Notes under the pieces: model-generated
Database searches by the model: none
What the model was told of the DNA's origin: nothing
The model's input: the letters and a program-made list of their open reading frames with translations, nothing else
Program-made: the position numbers and the translations under genes
In this document: in pieces, positions 43,220 through 51,069 of the stretch
How positions within the stretch are numbered: position 1 is the stretch's first letter
Layout of the letters: each line of letters begins with the position of its first letter
Source: Clostridium merdae
Lineage (GTDB): Bacteria; Bacillota; Clostridia; Oscillospirales; Acutalibacteraceae
Assembly (NCBI RefSeq): GCF_900176635.1
Contig: NZ_FXLN01000003.1
Coordinates: 620,001 to 684,000, forward strand
DNA: 64,000 nucleotides
Direction: 5' to 3'

Positions 43220-43312
43220 GAATACGGGGTGCTGCGTATACGCGGCTGAGATGAGGCGGATTGACGCCTATGTCCCTTTGACCTGATCTGGATAATGCCA
43301 GCGTAGGAAATT
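43220..43312 (+). ncRNA. TPP riboswitch aptamer (THI element)
   Basis: The conserved landmarks are present in order: ACGGGGTGC, GGCTGAGATGA, then CCCTTTGACCTGATCTGG and ATAATGCCAGCGTAGGAA. It starts at or just after the predicted transcription start and lies ahead of thiT, where thiamine pyrophosphate would switch expression off. Confidence 0.96.
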
Positions 43313-43325
43313 TTTGCAGCATAGC

Positions 43326-43361
43326 AAAACGCATTGTGGTATTTTCTGCAATGCGTTTTTT
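43326..43361 (+). terminator. Expression-platform terminator of the TPP riboswitch
   Basis: AAAACGCATTG pairs with CAATGCGTTTT and continues into TTTTG, 14 bp after the aptamer and about 120 bp before thiT. It is the expected ligand-stabilised terminator. Confidence 0.85.
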
Positions 43362-43479
43362 GTTTGCGGCAGTTTTTCAGGGAGATCGGCAGTTCATACA
43401 TCGGTTATCCGTTACCGGAACAGCGGAAGTGTCAACACCAAGCAAATAAAAAAATTGGCTGGCACAGAAAGGATCTTTT

Positions 43480-44049
43480 ATGAAAAAAACAAATACCATC
43501 GTACTTGTGGAATGTGCGCTTATGATTGCACTCTCCACTGTTCTGAGCATGATTAAGGTGTTTGATTTGCCGCAGGGCGGGTCTATTACCTTGGCGAGCA
43601 TGGCTCCCCTCGTTCTCGTTTCTTATCGTCACGGTGTGAAATGGGGTTTGGGAACGGCATTTGTTCACAGCCTGCTGCAAATACTGCTTAACTTCACTGC
43701 CCCTCCTGCAAAAACGCTGACAGCATTTTTGCTTGTGGTACTGCTGGACTATGTACTTGCTTTCACCGTGCTGGGGAGCGCCGCTTTTTGGGGCAAGCCA
43801 TTTCATAACCGTTCCGTAAGTATTGTTTTTGGCGTTGCAATTGCTGTTTTTCTGCGCTTTATGTGCAGTTTTCTGTCCGGTATCTTTATTTGGAGCGAAT
43901 ATGCTCCGGATGGCACCCCTGTTTGGCTGTATTCCTTAGTTTATAACGGAAGCTACATGCTGCCCGAACTGGTAATTACCGCTGTGGTTACCCTTACTCT
44001 CGTTAAAGTATTAGACAGAACAGGGAACCGCTCCGCGCATGCCGCGTAA
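43480..44049 (+). CDS. thiT: Energy-coupled thiamine transporter ThiT
   Basis: A 189-aa S-component of an ECF importer with six hydrophobic segments. It binds thiamine with high affinity and works with a shared EcfAA'T module encoded elsewhere. Family features are ALMIALSTVLSMIKVFDLPQGGSITLASMAPL near the start (the L1 gate region) and FLSGIFIWSEYAPDGTPVWLYSLVYNGSYMLPE, whose Trp/Tyr/Glu residues line the thiamine site. It is controlled by the TPP riboswitch and terminator upstream. AAAGGATC precedes the ATG. Confidence 0.96.
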   Translation: MKKTNTIVLVECALMIALSTVLSMIKVFDLPQGGSITLASMAPLVLVSYRHGVKWGLGTAFVHSLLQILLNFTAPPAKTLTAFLLVVLLDYVLAFTVLGSAAFWGKPFHNRSVSIVFGVAIAVFLRFMCSFLSGIFIWSEYAPDGTPVWLYSLVYNGSYMLPELVITAVVTLTLVKVLDRTGNRSAHAA

Positions 44050-44056
44050 AGCGCTC

Positions 44057-44176
44057 TTACCAAAGGATAGAGGGCTTGTTTGGAGGAAGTCCACAAAGTT
44101 GGGACAGACCTGTAAACAAATAGGAGGGCTTGTCATAAAATACATTAGGTGAGCCAAACGCCTTCTTCCAATTCAT
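44057..44176 (-). CDS. Possible 39-aa small protein, unknown
   Basis: An open frame on the minus strand begins at an ATG preceded by TAGGAGGAAC (spacing 3 bp from GGAGG). It runs MNWKKAFGSPNVFYDKPSYL and on to PNKPSILW. It ends 8 bp beyond the thiT stop, converging on it. No homologue is recognised and no good promoter is visible, so it may be chance. The surrounding 360-bp gap otherwise holds only terminators. Confidence 0.25.
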   Translation of the reverse strand: MNWKKAFGSPNVFYDKPSYLFTGLSQLCGLPPNKPSILW

Positions 44177-44222
44177 GTTCCTCCTATTAATATATAGTTC
44201 ACCTTGCCGTACAGAGGCAAAA

Positions 44223-44258
44223 GAGGGAAAACCGTGCCGGCGGTTTTCCCTCTTTACT
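44223..44258 (+). terminator. Terminator after thiT
   Basis: GAGGGAAAACCG and CGGTTTTCCCTC (12 bp, 6-nt loop) followed by TTTACTATTTA; the A/T flanks make it usable in both directions. Confidence 0.8.
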
Positions 44259-44365
44259 ATTTACTTCGCATAAATAAACTCTATGGAAGACAATCTTACC
44301 TTTCTTAATGCCTTTATAGTGTCAATCCAGTAAACGCAACATAATAGAACCCAAAACACAAGTAA

Positions 44366-44404
44366 AAAAGGAAGTCACCGGGTCCACCGGCGGCTTCCTC
44401 TTTT
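44366..44404 (-). terminator. Terminator of the MFS gene
   Basis: GGAAGCCGCCGGTGG and CCCGGTGACTTCC pair imperfectly and are followed by TTTTTTA on the minus strand, next to the MFS stop codon. Confidence 0.78.
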
Positions 44405-44409
44405 TAGAG

Positions 44410-45858
44410 TTAATGCTTGCAGTCACTTACATTTGGTTTTTCTACCGTACTACGGCTAAATAACCCTCGAACGAACGCAACTAGTTTATTCTGTTGCATT
44501 ACAGTGGAGTTCTCCGAAAATACAATAAGTGCACAAATCAGGCTGGCAACCAGCAAAAGGAAGAAACAGCCTAAAAGTAAAACCGAACCGTACGATGTGC
44601 CCAAAGCAAACTCATAACGCTGCTGAAACGAAGACAAAACTGCCGCCGCTACCGCAGTGGCTACGGAACCAATAAACTGCTGGAGTGTATTAATAATCGC
44701 GTTGCCATCCGGCAGCTCTCCTGCTTGCAGAGCACTCAGGCTGCTTGCCATGAGGTTGCTATACGATAGCCCTAAACCAACCATAAACACCAAATGAGAG
44801 GCAATGAGTAAAACTACCAAATTGCTGCGCAGCAGCGCGGCAAGCAGTAACATGCCTACACAAGCAATGCTAATGCCTATTAGAATCGGCTTTTTTGCAC
44901 CCGATTTATCTAAAATTCGGCCGGAGATTGGGGCAAGCAATGCTCCAGCCAGTGCGCCGGGGAACATAAACATTCCCGCCGCGGAGGAATCCAGCCCCGT
45001 AACAATTTGCAAGTAATTGGGGAAGACAAAGGAATTCCCTAAAAGCAGGGCCTGATAGATGAGAAAACAAACCATCATAGCAGTAAATCGCTTATTTTTA
45101 AGCACACTCAAATGCAAAAGCGGCTTTTGTCGATTAAAATGCATAAACAGCCCACCTGTTATAATACTACCGACAAAAAACAGCGCTGCGTTAATTACCT
45201 GGCTGGCACTGAGTGCCATTAAAACAAAGGTAAATGTGGCGGCCAAAAACACGGCGCTCCAAATTGAAATTGGTTCCCGTGCTTGCTTTTGTTCTTTGGG
45301 AATAGAACGCAGACCTAAAAACAAAGAGAGAATAATTAGTGGAATTAAAAAAAGGAAAATATCGCGCCAAGTAAAGTAATGAGAAAGGACCCCTCCGTAC
45401 GTGGGGCCAATCGCAGGGGCTATTGCGGTGGTCAGTGTACCGATTCCCATCATCATACCGCGGCTTGATTCCGGCGCCTTTGTTAGAATGATATGGAACA
45501 TCAGCGGTAATGCGAGTCCGGTTCCCACCCCCTGTAATAAACGCCCCAATAGCAGGAGAGCGAAGGAAGGTAAAAAATAGTTGACCAACATGCCGGATAA
45601 AAAGAATAGGTTCGCACAAACAAACAGGGCCCGAATCGAAAAGTTCCGATTCAAATAAGAGGACAACGGAACAATAACCGAAATAGCCAAAAGGCAAATG
45701 GTCGTAACCCACTGCACAGCGGCGGTTGTTACACCAAACTCGTGAATTAAGGTGGGAAAGGTTACGTTCATAGCGGTTTCAATTAATACGCCTGAAAAAG
45801 AGAGCAGCCCGGTTGCAATCACCGCCGCAATTAAGTGAAAATTCTTTTGCTTCGCCAT
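44410..45858 (-). CDS. MFS multidrug efflux transporter, DHA2 (14-TMS) family
   Basis: A 482-aa major-facilitator protein with about fourteen membrane helices, typical of EmrB/QacA/LmrB-type proton-coupled drug exporters. Family motifs are LSSYLNRNFSIRALFV (motif A region), LLLGRLLQGVGTGLALPLMF (motif B), and GPTYGGVLSHYFTWRDIFL (motif C, antiporter signature with G-x-x-x-G-P-x-x-G-G). AAAGGAG precedes the ATG. It has its own consensus promoter and a leader hairpin with U run that could attenuate transcription. Substrates unknown. Confidence 0.92.
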   Translation of the reverse strand: MAKQKNFHLIAAVIATGLLSFSGVLIETAMNVTFPTLIHEFGVTTAAVQWVTTICLLAISVIVPLSSYLNRNFSIRALFVCANLFFLSGMLVNYFLPSFALLLLGRLLQGVGTGLALPLMFHIILTKAPESSRGMMMGIGTLTTAIAPAIGPTYGGVLSHYFTWRDIFLFLIPLIILSLFLGLRSIPKEQKQAREPISIWSAVFLAATFTFVLMALSASQVINAALFFVGSIITGGLFMHFNRQKPLLHLSVLKNKRFTAMMVCFLIYQALLLGNSFVFPNYLQIVTGLDSSAAGMFMFPGALAGALLAPISGRILDKSGAKKPILIGISIACVGMLLLAALLRSNLVVLLIASHLVFMVGLGLSYSNLMASSLSALQAGELPDGNAIINTLQQFIGSVATAVAAAVLSSFQQRYEFALGTSYGSVLLLGCFFLLLVASLICALIVFSENSTVMQQNKLVAFVRGLFSRSTVEKPNVSDCKH

Positions 45859-45883
45859 AATAACTCCTTTATAAAAACAAAAA

Positions 45884-45925
45884 AGAGACGAAAATTATTA
45901 TTTTACAATAATAATTTTCGCCTCT
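45884..45925 (-). terminator. Attenuator-like hairpin in the MFS leader
   Basis: A 19-bp stem with one G-U pair (AGAGGCGAAAATTATTATT against its complement) and a 4-nt loop is followed on the minus strand by TTTTTTGTTTTT. It sits between the promoter (45967-45995) and the start codon (45858). A small hairpin AGCAC/GTGCT precedes it at 45932-45946. Confidence 0.7.
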
Positions 45926-45966
45926 ATTATCAGCACAAAACGTGCTCTCTGTACGAAATCCTTTGT

Positions 45967-45995
45967 ATTATACTCGAAAATCTAAGATTTGTCAA
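45967..45995 (-). promoter_or_regulatory. Consensus sigma-A promoter of the MFS gene
   Basis: Perfect TTGACA (45990-45995) and TATAAT (45967-45972) separated by 17 bp on the minus strand. Confidence 0.88.
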
Positions 45996-46012
45996 ATGGG
46001 GTATTTTGTTAA

Positions 46013-46777
46013 TCAGCCCATCAAATTTAGCTCTTCCGGCTGTACCATGCCGGTTTGAATGGCGCGGTCACGCAAAAAGATATACAGCTCTGCCATGCTC
46101 GCATAAAAGTACGGCAGAACCGAGCACATTGCTAAAGAAGTAAGTATATCAATCACAATCTCAGGTATATGAAGCATCCCCAAAACAATAATTCCCAATA
46201 AAATTAGGGCAAACCAGCCAAGGAAAGAGAGGGTTAAAACAAATATAGAGGCCTTTTCCCCGTCCGTCATCATGCGGCTAATTTGCCGTGCTCTGCTACC
46301 CGAAAGCTTCGGATTGTCGGACAATAAGAACGGCACCAGAATGTACTGGAAGGCTTTGTAAATACCGGGAATAATCAAAAGCAGCGTCCACAGCCCAATA
46401 AATAAGCTCGTCACAAAGCTGGTAAAAACAACATTGCCATACCCATTGCGAAAGCCCATGAATACATCTGTAAATTTACCTGCATGAAAGCGGTTGCGCA
46501 CAAAAAAGCCGTGCAAACCCACAATAAGAGGCAACATAATAAAAACGTTAAACAAAAAGTATGACAAGCTGTAAGCGGTAAAAACATTTCTATCAACCAA
46601 ACGAATACCTGCCGCAACGCCATCTACCCATTTTTGATATATTTCCGAATAGCCAGTCACCCACTCCAACAATGGGGGAACGAACATGATCATTGCCGAA
46701 ACAAGATATGCCACCCAGTACTTTCCACCGCGAATTGCCTCCTTGGCGTTACTTTTTAGAATTGGTCTACTCCACAT
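46013..46777 (-). CDS. DUF975 family integral membrane protein
   Basis: A 254-aa protein with six or so membrane segments. It starts MWSRPILKSNAKEAIRGGKYW, the A-K-x-A-L/I-x-G-x-Y/W pattern that defines DUF975, and has the YKAFQYILVPFLLSDNPKLS block followed by ARQISRMMTDGEKASIFVL. Function is unknown. ATG at 46777 with AAAGGGGA at 7 bp is used; the open frame reaches further upstream without a ribosome site. The MFS promoter begins just after its stop. Confidence 0.85.
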   Translation of the reverse strand: MWSRPILKSNAKEAIRGGKYWVAYLVSAMIMFVPPLLEWVTGYSEIYQKWVDGVAAGIRLVDRNVFTAYSLSYFLFNVFIMLPLIVGLHGFFVRNRFHAGKFTDVFMGFRNGYGNVVFTSFVTSLFIGLWTLLLIIPGIYKAFQYILVPFLLSDNPKLSGSRARQISRMMTDGEKASIFVLTLSFLGWFALILLGIIVLGMLHIPEIVIDILTSLAMCSVLPYFYASMAELYIFLRDRAIQTGMVQPEELNLMG

Positions 46778-47045
46778 AAACGAATCCCCTTTCGCTATTT
46801 GTTTATCATACGAATAAAGGAACGGCACTATTCCACCGCACTGCCTTCCCCTATTCGAGTTTTTTCGCAGGAATATGGCTCTTTTTGCCACATTATAACA
46901 TTGTAATGACATCTTTTTATTCTTCCAGCCTGTTTTGCAGGCTTCGAACCAAAACATTTTTATAAAAAATTATATTATAATTAAGAATGGCCTATTGCCA
47001 TATTATTTTATTTCTTGATACTTATTTCTTTCCCAAATAAAAAAG

Positions 47046-47102
47046 GAACAAGGGATCAGTTCATCGGCGATTTTCTCCGACCCTGCCTGATCCCTTGTTA
47101 CC
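47046..47102 (-). terminator. Terminator of the ilvBNC operon
   Basis: AACAAGGGATCAG and CTGATCCCTTGTT (13 bp) enclose a second small helix and are followed on the minus strand by CCTTTTTT. Confidence 0.88.
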
Positions 47103-47137
47103 GATTGTAATCTTAAAACAAAAGCAATGTAATTCGC

Positions 47138-48145
47138 TTATTCAGCGTATTTATCTTCGTCGCTCCAAGAATACATCTTGCGCAGCTCTTTACCCACAGA
47201 CTCAAGCTGATGCTCGCTTTCGATACGGCGGCAAGCATTAAAGTGTGCGCGGCCATTCTTGTTCTCTGCAATCCACTTGCCGGCAAAGGTACCGTCTTGA
47301 ATCTCGCTGAGAACCTTCTTCATTTCTTTCTTAGTTTCTTCAGTAATTAGGCGTTTGCCGGTCTCATAATCACCAAATTCCGCTGTGTCAGAAATGGAAT
47401 ATCTCATCATGGAGAAACCGCCCTTATAAATAAGGTCTACAATCAGCTTCATTTCATGAATGCACTCAAAGTAAGCGTTTTCAGGGGCGTAGCCAGCCTC
47501 TACCAATGTTTCGAAGCCTGCCTTCATCAGAGCACATACACCGCCGCACAGAACAGCCTGCTCACCGAAGAGGTCTGTTTCTGTTTCATCACGGAAGGTT
47601 GTCTCCATAACAGCAGCGCGTGCACCACCAACACCTGCACCATAAGCGAGGGCGACGTCGAGAGCATGGCCAGTGTAGTCTTGCTCAATTGCCACGAGGC
47701 AGGGAACACCCTTGCCCTCCTGGAACTCGCTGCGAACGGTATGGCCGGGGCCCTTCGGGGCAATCATGAACACGTCCACAAACTTGGGGGGCTTAATCTG
47801 GCCAAAATGAATGTTAAAGCCATGAGCAAATGCAAGAGCCTTGCCATCGGTGAGATTCGGCTCAATGTCATTCTTGTACATCTCTGCCTGACGCTCATCG
47901 GGGATAAGAATCATGATAATGTCCGCAGCTTTCGTCGCCTCGGGAACGTTTAGAACCTTAAGGCCCGCCTTCTTTGCGCGCTCTGCGCTTTTGCTGCCTT
48001 CATAAAGGCCTACTACAACATCAACTCCACTGTCATGCAGGTTCAGCGCATGAGCGTGACCCTGGCTGCCATAGCCAATAATCGCTACGGTCTTCCCCTT
48101 AAGTACGTTAATATCGCAATCGGCTTCATAATAAATCTTTGGCAT
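47138..48145 (-). CDS. ilvC: Ketol-acid reductoisomerase
   Basis: A 335-aa class-I enzyme converting acetolactate or acetohydroxybutyrate to the dihydroxy acids with NADPH and magnesium. The nucleotide motif is GYGSQGHAHALNL near residues 24-36. The GKSA-like loop YEGSKSAERAKKAG suggests the NADP preference, and the Mg-binding FGEQAVLCGG and ECIHEMKLIVDLIYKGG blocks are intact. It lies 67 bp after ilvN, last in the operon, with AAGGAGG upstream. Confidence 0.98.
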   Translation of the reverse strand: MPKIYYEADCDINVLKGKTVAIIGYGSQGHAHALNLHDSGVDVVVGLYEGSKSAERAKKAGLKVLNVPEATKAADIIMILIPDERQAEMYKNDIEPNLTDGKALAFAHGFNIHFGQIKPPKFVDVFMIAPKGPGHTVRSEFQEGKGVPCLVAIEQDYTGHALDVALAYGAGVGGARAAVMETTFRDETETDLFGEQAVLCGGVCALMKAGFETLVEAGYAPENAYFECIHEMKLIVDLIYKGGFSMMRYSISDTAEFGDYETGKRLITEETKKEMKKVLSEIQDGTFAGKWIAENKNGRAHFNACRRIESEHQLESVGKELRKMYSWSDEDKYAE

Positions 48146-48212
48146 AACATGTTCCTCCTTCAGCAGGTATAAAATTTATAGACAGAGTTCAAGTTTCATT
48201 TGCTAAGTCCGC

Positions 48213-48716
48213 TTAAACGCTCTGTTTTCTGGTAACCTGGGGTCCTTGCTCCAGTGCAACGGTGCCAGTACGTGCAATTTCTTTTAAGCCGTAGGGCTTA
48301 AGTAGGGTAAGCATAGTCTCAATCTTCTCTGCGGTATCTGCAAACTGTATGGTAAGTGAGGTTAAAGAAACATCTACCACACGTGCCCCAAAGAGCTCTG
48401 CAATTTGAATAATCTCAGGGCGGTACTGCGGGGTGCAGCTCACCTTAATGAGGGCAAGCTCACAGCTAATAAACGGGCCGGTATCGTCAAGGCGCTTTAC
48501 CTTGATAATTGGAATCAGCTTATTGAGCTGCTTTTCCACCTGCTCCATCACATATTCATCACCGTTGACGACAATCGTCATGCGGGAAATAGCCGGGTCT
48601 TCCGTTACTCCCACGGCAAGGCTGTCAATATTAAACGCACGGCGAGAAAACAAACCAGAAACTTTCGACAATACGCCGGGCTGGTTTTCCACCAAAACGG
48701 AGAGTGTATATTTCAT
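48213..48716 (-). CDS. ilvN: Acetolactate synthase small (regulatory) subunit
   Basis: A 167-aa subunit that activates IlvB and confers valine feedback inhibition. The N-terminal ACT domain begins MKYTLSVLVENQPGVLSKVSGLFSRR, with the conserved ligand-site Asn and Gly. The C-terminal half is the second ferredoxin-like domain. ATG at 48716 with GGGAGGG upstream is chosen over an in-frame codon 42 bp earlier. It starts 16 bp after ilvB. The family symbol could equally be ilvH. Confidence 0.96.
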   Translation of the reverse strand: MKYTLSVLVENQPGVLSKVSGLFSRRAFNIDSLAVGVTEDPAISRMTIVVNGDEYVMEQVEKQLNKLIPIIKVKRLDDTGPFISCELALIKVSCTPQYRPEIIQIAELFGARVVDVSLTSLTIQFADTAEKIETMLTLLKPYGLKEIARTGTVALEQGPQVTRKQSV

Positions 48717-48732
48717 AGTAGCGCCCTCCCTC

Positions 48733-50352
48733 TCAAATAGACGGCAAGGTTGGGTCAACCTTGCATACTAGCAGATATGGCTTATCGGAAGCGAGCATTA
48801 CCTTGGCAAGCTCTTCTGCTTCGGGGTTATTCTCCGCCTGTGCGGATTCCATTCCGTAAGCTCTTGCCAATGCCACAAAATCGGGGTTCCCGTGCAGCAC
48901 AGTGGCCATATGCCGCTTGCCGTACATTTTATCTTGAATTTCCCGAACCATGCCGAGGTGACCGTTTTCCATTACAATAATTTTAACGGCTACATCGCTC
49001 TGCATGATGGTACCTAACTCGCACATCGACATTTGGAACGAACCATCCCCGCATACGGCAACTACCTGCCTTTTGGGCTTCGCCAGCTTTGCTCCAATCG
49101 CCGCGGGAACGGAATACCCCATGGTGCCAAGGCCGCCGGAGGTTAAAAAGCGCCCTTCTTTCACATTAAAGTTGTTAACAGACCAAATCTGGTTCTGTCC
49201 AACATCCGCTACGAGGATGGCATCTTCCTCCATCATGGAAGAGAGAGTACGCATAAACGAGCGGGGTTCCACAAAATCCTGAGAAGGCTCGCCATGTGGA
49301 ACCTCCGACTCCCGAAGCTCGTGAACACGGCTTAACCATTCCTTTGGAACCGCGCAGCTTACTTTATCGGTAAGGCTCTTGAGTACTAAACGAATATCGC
49401 CAACAATCGGAATATGCGCGGTAATGTTCTTGCCGATTTCCGCCGGGTCAACATCAATGTGAATAATCTGCGCCTTGCCGCCCAGCATTTCTGGGGCTAT
49501 AATGGCTCGGTCACCCACACGAGCGCCGCATAAAATGACGACATCTGCGTTGAGCAAAGCCTGATTTGCACTCTTTTTGCCGTGAGAGCCAACCATACCA
49601 AGGTAAGAGTCGCTATCCATGGGAATAACACCGATTCCCATCATTGTAGACACCACCGGAATACCTGTTTTCTCTGCCAAGTCCATCATTTCTTTTCTGG
49701 CACCAGCCAAAACCACACCACCGCCACAACAAATCAATGGACGTTGAGCTGTGGCAAGCACCTCAATCGCGCGCTTAATTTGCAGGGCATGTCCCTGCGT
49801 TCTGGGCTTATATCCAATAATATCCGCATGCTGCGGGTATTTAAATTCTTTAATTTCATTCTGCTGTACATCCACAGGCACATCAATGAGTACCGGGCCG
49901 GGTCGGCCGGTAGTTGCAATATGAAACGCTTCCTTAAAAACGCGTGGCAAATCAGCCGTATCCTTTACTAAGTAGCTGTGTTTGGTAAAGGGCTCACACG
50001 CACCGGTAATATCCGCTTCTTGGAATACATCGCGGCCAAGCAGTTCCGAACGGACCTGCCCAGTGATGGCAATGAGCGGTACCGAATCCATATACGCAGT
50101 TGCAATGCCGGTAATCAGGTTGGTCGCACCGGGGCCAGAGGTGGCAATGCACACACCGGGTTTACTGCTCGAGCGGGCATAGCCGCTCGCAGCGTGAGCT
50201 GCGTTTTGCTCTTGCCGTACCAATACATGTTGGATGGAGGACTGCGATAGTAAGTCGTAAAAAGGACAGATTGCCGCACCTGGATAGCCGAATGTAAGGA
50301 CGACTCCTTCTTCCTCCAGGCATTTCACCATGATTTCCGCTCCGCTTATCAT
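48733..50352 (-). CDS. ilvB: Acetolactate synthase large subunit
   Basis: A 539-aa ThDP- and FAD-dependent enzyme making acetolactate or acetohydroxybutyrate from pyruvate. The activating Glu is in FGYPGAAICPFYD, and the ThDP/Mg motif is GDGSFQMSMCELGTIMQ followed by IVMEN. The central FAD domain has LGMVGSHGKKSANQALLNADV. At 539 aa it is slightly shorter than most (550-570). First gene of ilvB-N-C. The GAAGGTGGAG-type site precedes the ATG. Confidence 0.97.
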   Translation of the reverse strand: MISGAEIMVKCLEEEGVVLTFGYPGAAICPFYDLLSQSSIQHVLVRQEQNAAHAASGYARSSSKPGVCIATSGPGATNLITGIATAYMDSVPLIAITGQVRSELLGRDVFQEADITGACEPFTKHSYLVKDTADLPRVFKEAFHIATTGRPGPVLIDVPVDVQQNEIKEFKYPQHADIIGYKPRTQGHALQIKRAIEVLATAQRPLICCGGGVVLAGARKEMMDLAEKTGIPVVSTMMGIGVIPMDSDSYLGMVGSHGKKSANQALLNADVVILCGARVGDRAIIAPEMLGGKAQIIHIDVDPAEIGKNITAHIPIVGDIRLVLKSLTDKVSCAVPKEWLSRVHELRESEVPHGEPSQDFVEPRSFMRTLSSMMEEDAILVADVGQNQIWSVNNFNVKEGRFLTSGGLGTMGYSVPAAIGAKLAKPKRQVVAVCGDGSFQMSMCELGTIMQSDVAVKIIVMENGHLGMVREIQDKMYGKRHMATVLHGNPDFVALARAYGMESAQAENNPEAEELAKVMLASDKPYLLVCKVDPTLPSI

Positions 50353-50432
50353 CGTACTCCACCTTCCTAGAATAAAATTTTAATAAAATGTCGGAACTTA
50401 TCGCTATCTCTGTCTTCAAATTATTCAAAAAA

Positions 50433-50462
50433 ATTATACCCTTTATTTCAACATTGAAATAA
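50433..50462 (-). promoter_or_regulatory. ilv operon -10 with adjacent 20-bp palindrome
   Basis: TATAAT lies at 50433-50438 on the minus strand. The perfect inverted repeat TTATTTCAA-TG-TTGAAATAA (50443-50462) occupies where a -35 would be. No T-box signature (AGGGTGG-type) is found in the leader. The sequence does not fit the CodY box; the regulator is unknown. Confidence 0.55.
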
Positions 50463-50590
50463 TCTCTAAAAAAGACATAGAGAAAATCGGTGGTTTTCGA
50501 TTTGTCTCAACGCAACTGAAAAGCCACCGATTCATAGCTCAACAAGTTAAATTACCTTTAATTATAATATGATACTTCAACCGAGTCAAC

Positions 50591-50634
50591 AAAAAAAGCG
50601 GTGTACCGCTCCCCAAAGGAAGGCGATACACCGC
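50591..50634 (-). terminator. Terminator of the carbohydrate/transketolase operon
   Basis: GCGGTGTATCG and CGGTACACCGC pair on the minus strand and are followed by TTTTTTTG, about 20 bp past the cupin stop. Confidence 0.85.
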
Positions 50635-50655
50635 GATACTTTTGTGCAATTCTTC

Positions 50656-51054
50656 TTATTTCACCAAAGATTTCAGTGTTTCAATCTGAGCAGGAGTCAG
50701 GTCGATGATGTCACTGTTCTCCATACCGGTAGAAACATCCTCAATCAGAACCATCTTGGTGTCCTTTTGAGTCACAGTATTGTGCCACAGGGACTGAGGG
50801 ATATTGTAAACCTTGAACGGCTCCATCTCCAGTGCTTCCATCTTCAGCTCGCCGTCAACCTCTTCTGCACTGATGAGAGTGCAGCGGCCGCTGAGCAGCA
50901 CAAACAGCTCGTCGGTCTTATTGTGGCGCTCTAGGCAGGTGGTACCGGTAATGTCGTTAGCGGGCTTCCAGTTCTTAATGCCGATCGTCCATTTCTCGTT
51001 CTCGTAGACTCTCTGCATGCCTTCGCCGTTCATTTCAAAGCTTTGAATTTTCAT
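50656..51054 (-). CDS. Cupin-fold protein, last gene of the carbohydrate operon
   Basis: A 132-aa single cupin. Motif 1 is CLERHNKTDELFVLLSGRCTL (one His plus acidic residues rather than the usual two His), and motif 2 is around YNIPQSLWHNTV with one His. It may bind a metal and act on a sugar or sugar phosphate, or it may be a non-catalytic binder. It is 15 bp behind the transketolase C subunit and ahead of the terminator, which argues for a role in the same pathway. I recognise no named family. Confidence 0.75.
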   Translation of the reverse strand: MKIQSFEMNGEGMQRVYENEKWTIGIKNWKPANDITGTTCLERHNKTDELFVLLSGRCTLISAEEVDGELKMEALEMEPFKVYNIPQSLWHNTVTQKDTKMVLIEDVSTGMENSDIIDLTPAQIETLKSLVK

Positions 51055-51069
51055 GGTTGTGTCTCCCTC

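Noticed and set aside
44075..44110. RNase P RNA-like segment (GGAGGAAGTCC)
   Set aside because: Only a short fragment resembles the conserved core; none of the other conserved regions follow within the 360-bp gap.
50353..50655. T-box leader ahead of ilvB
   Set aside because: The conserved T-box sequence and the specifier stem are not visible; the leader is about 75 nt and AT-rich.
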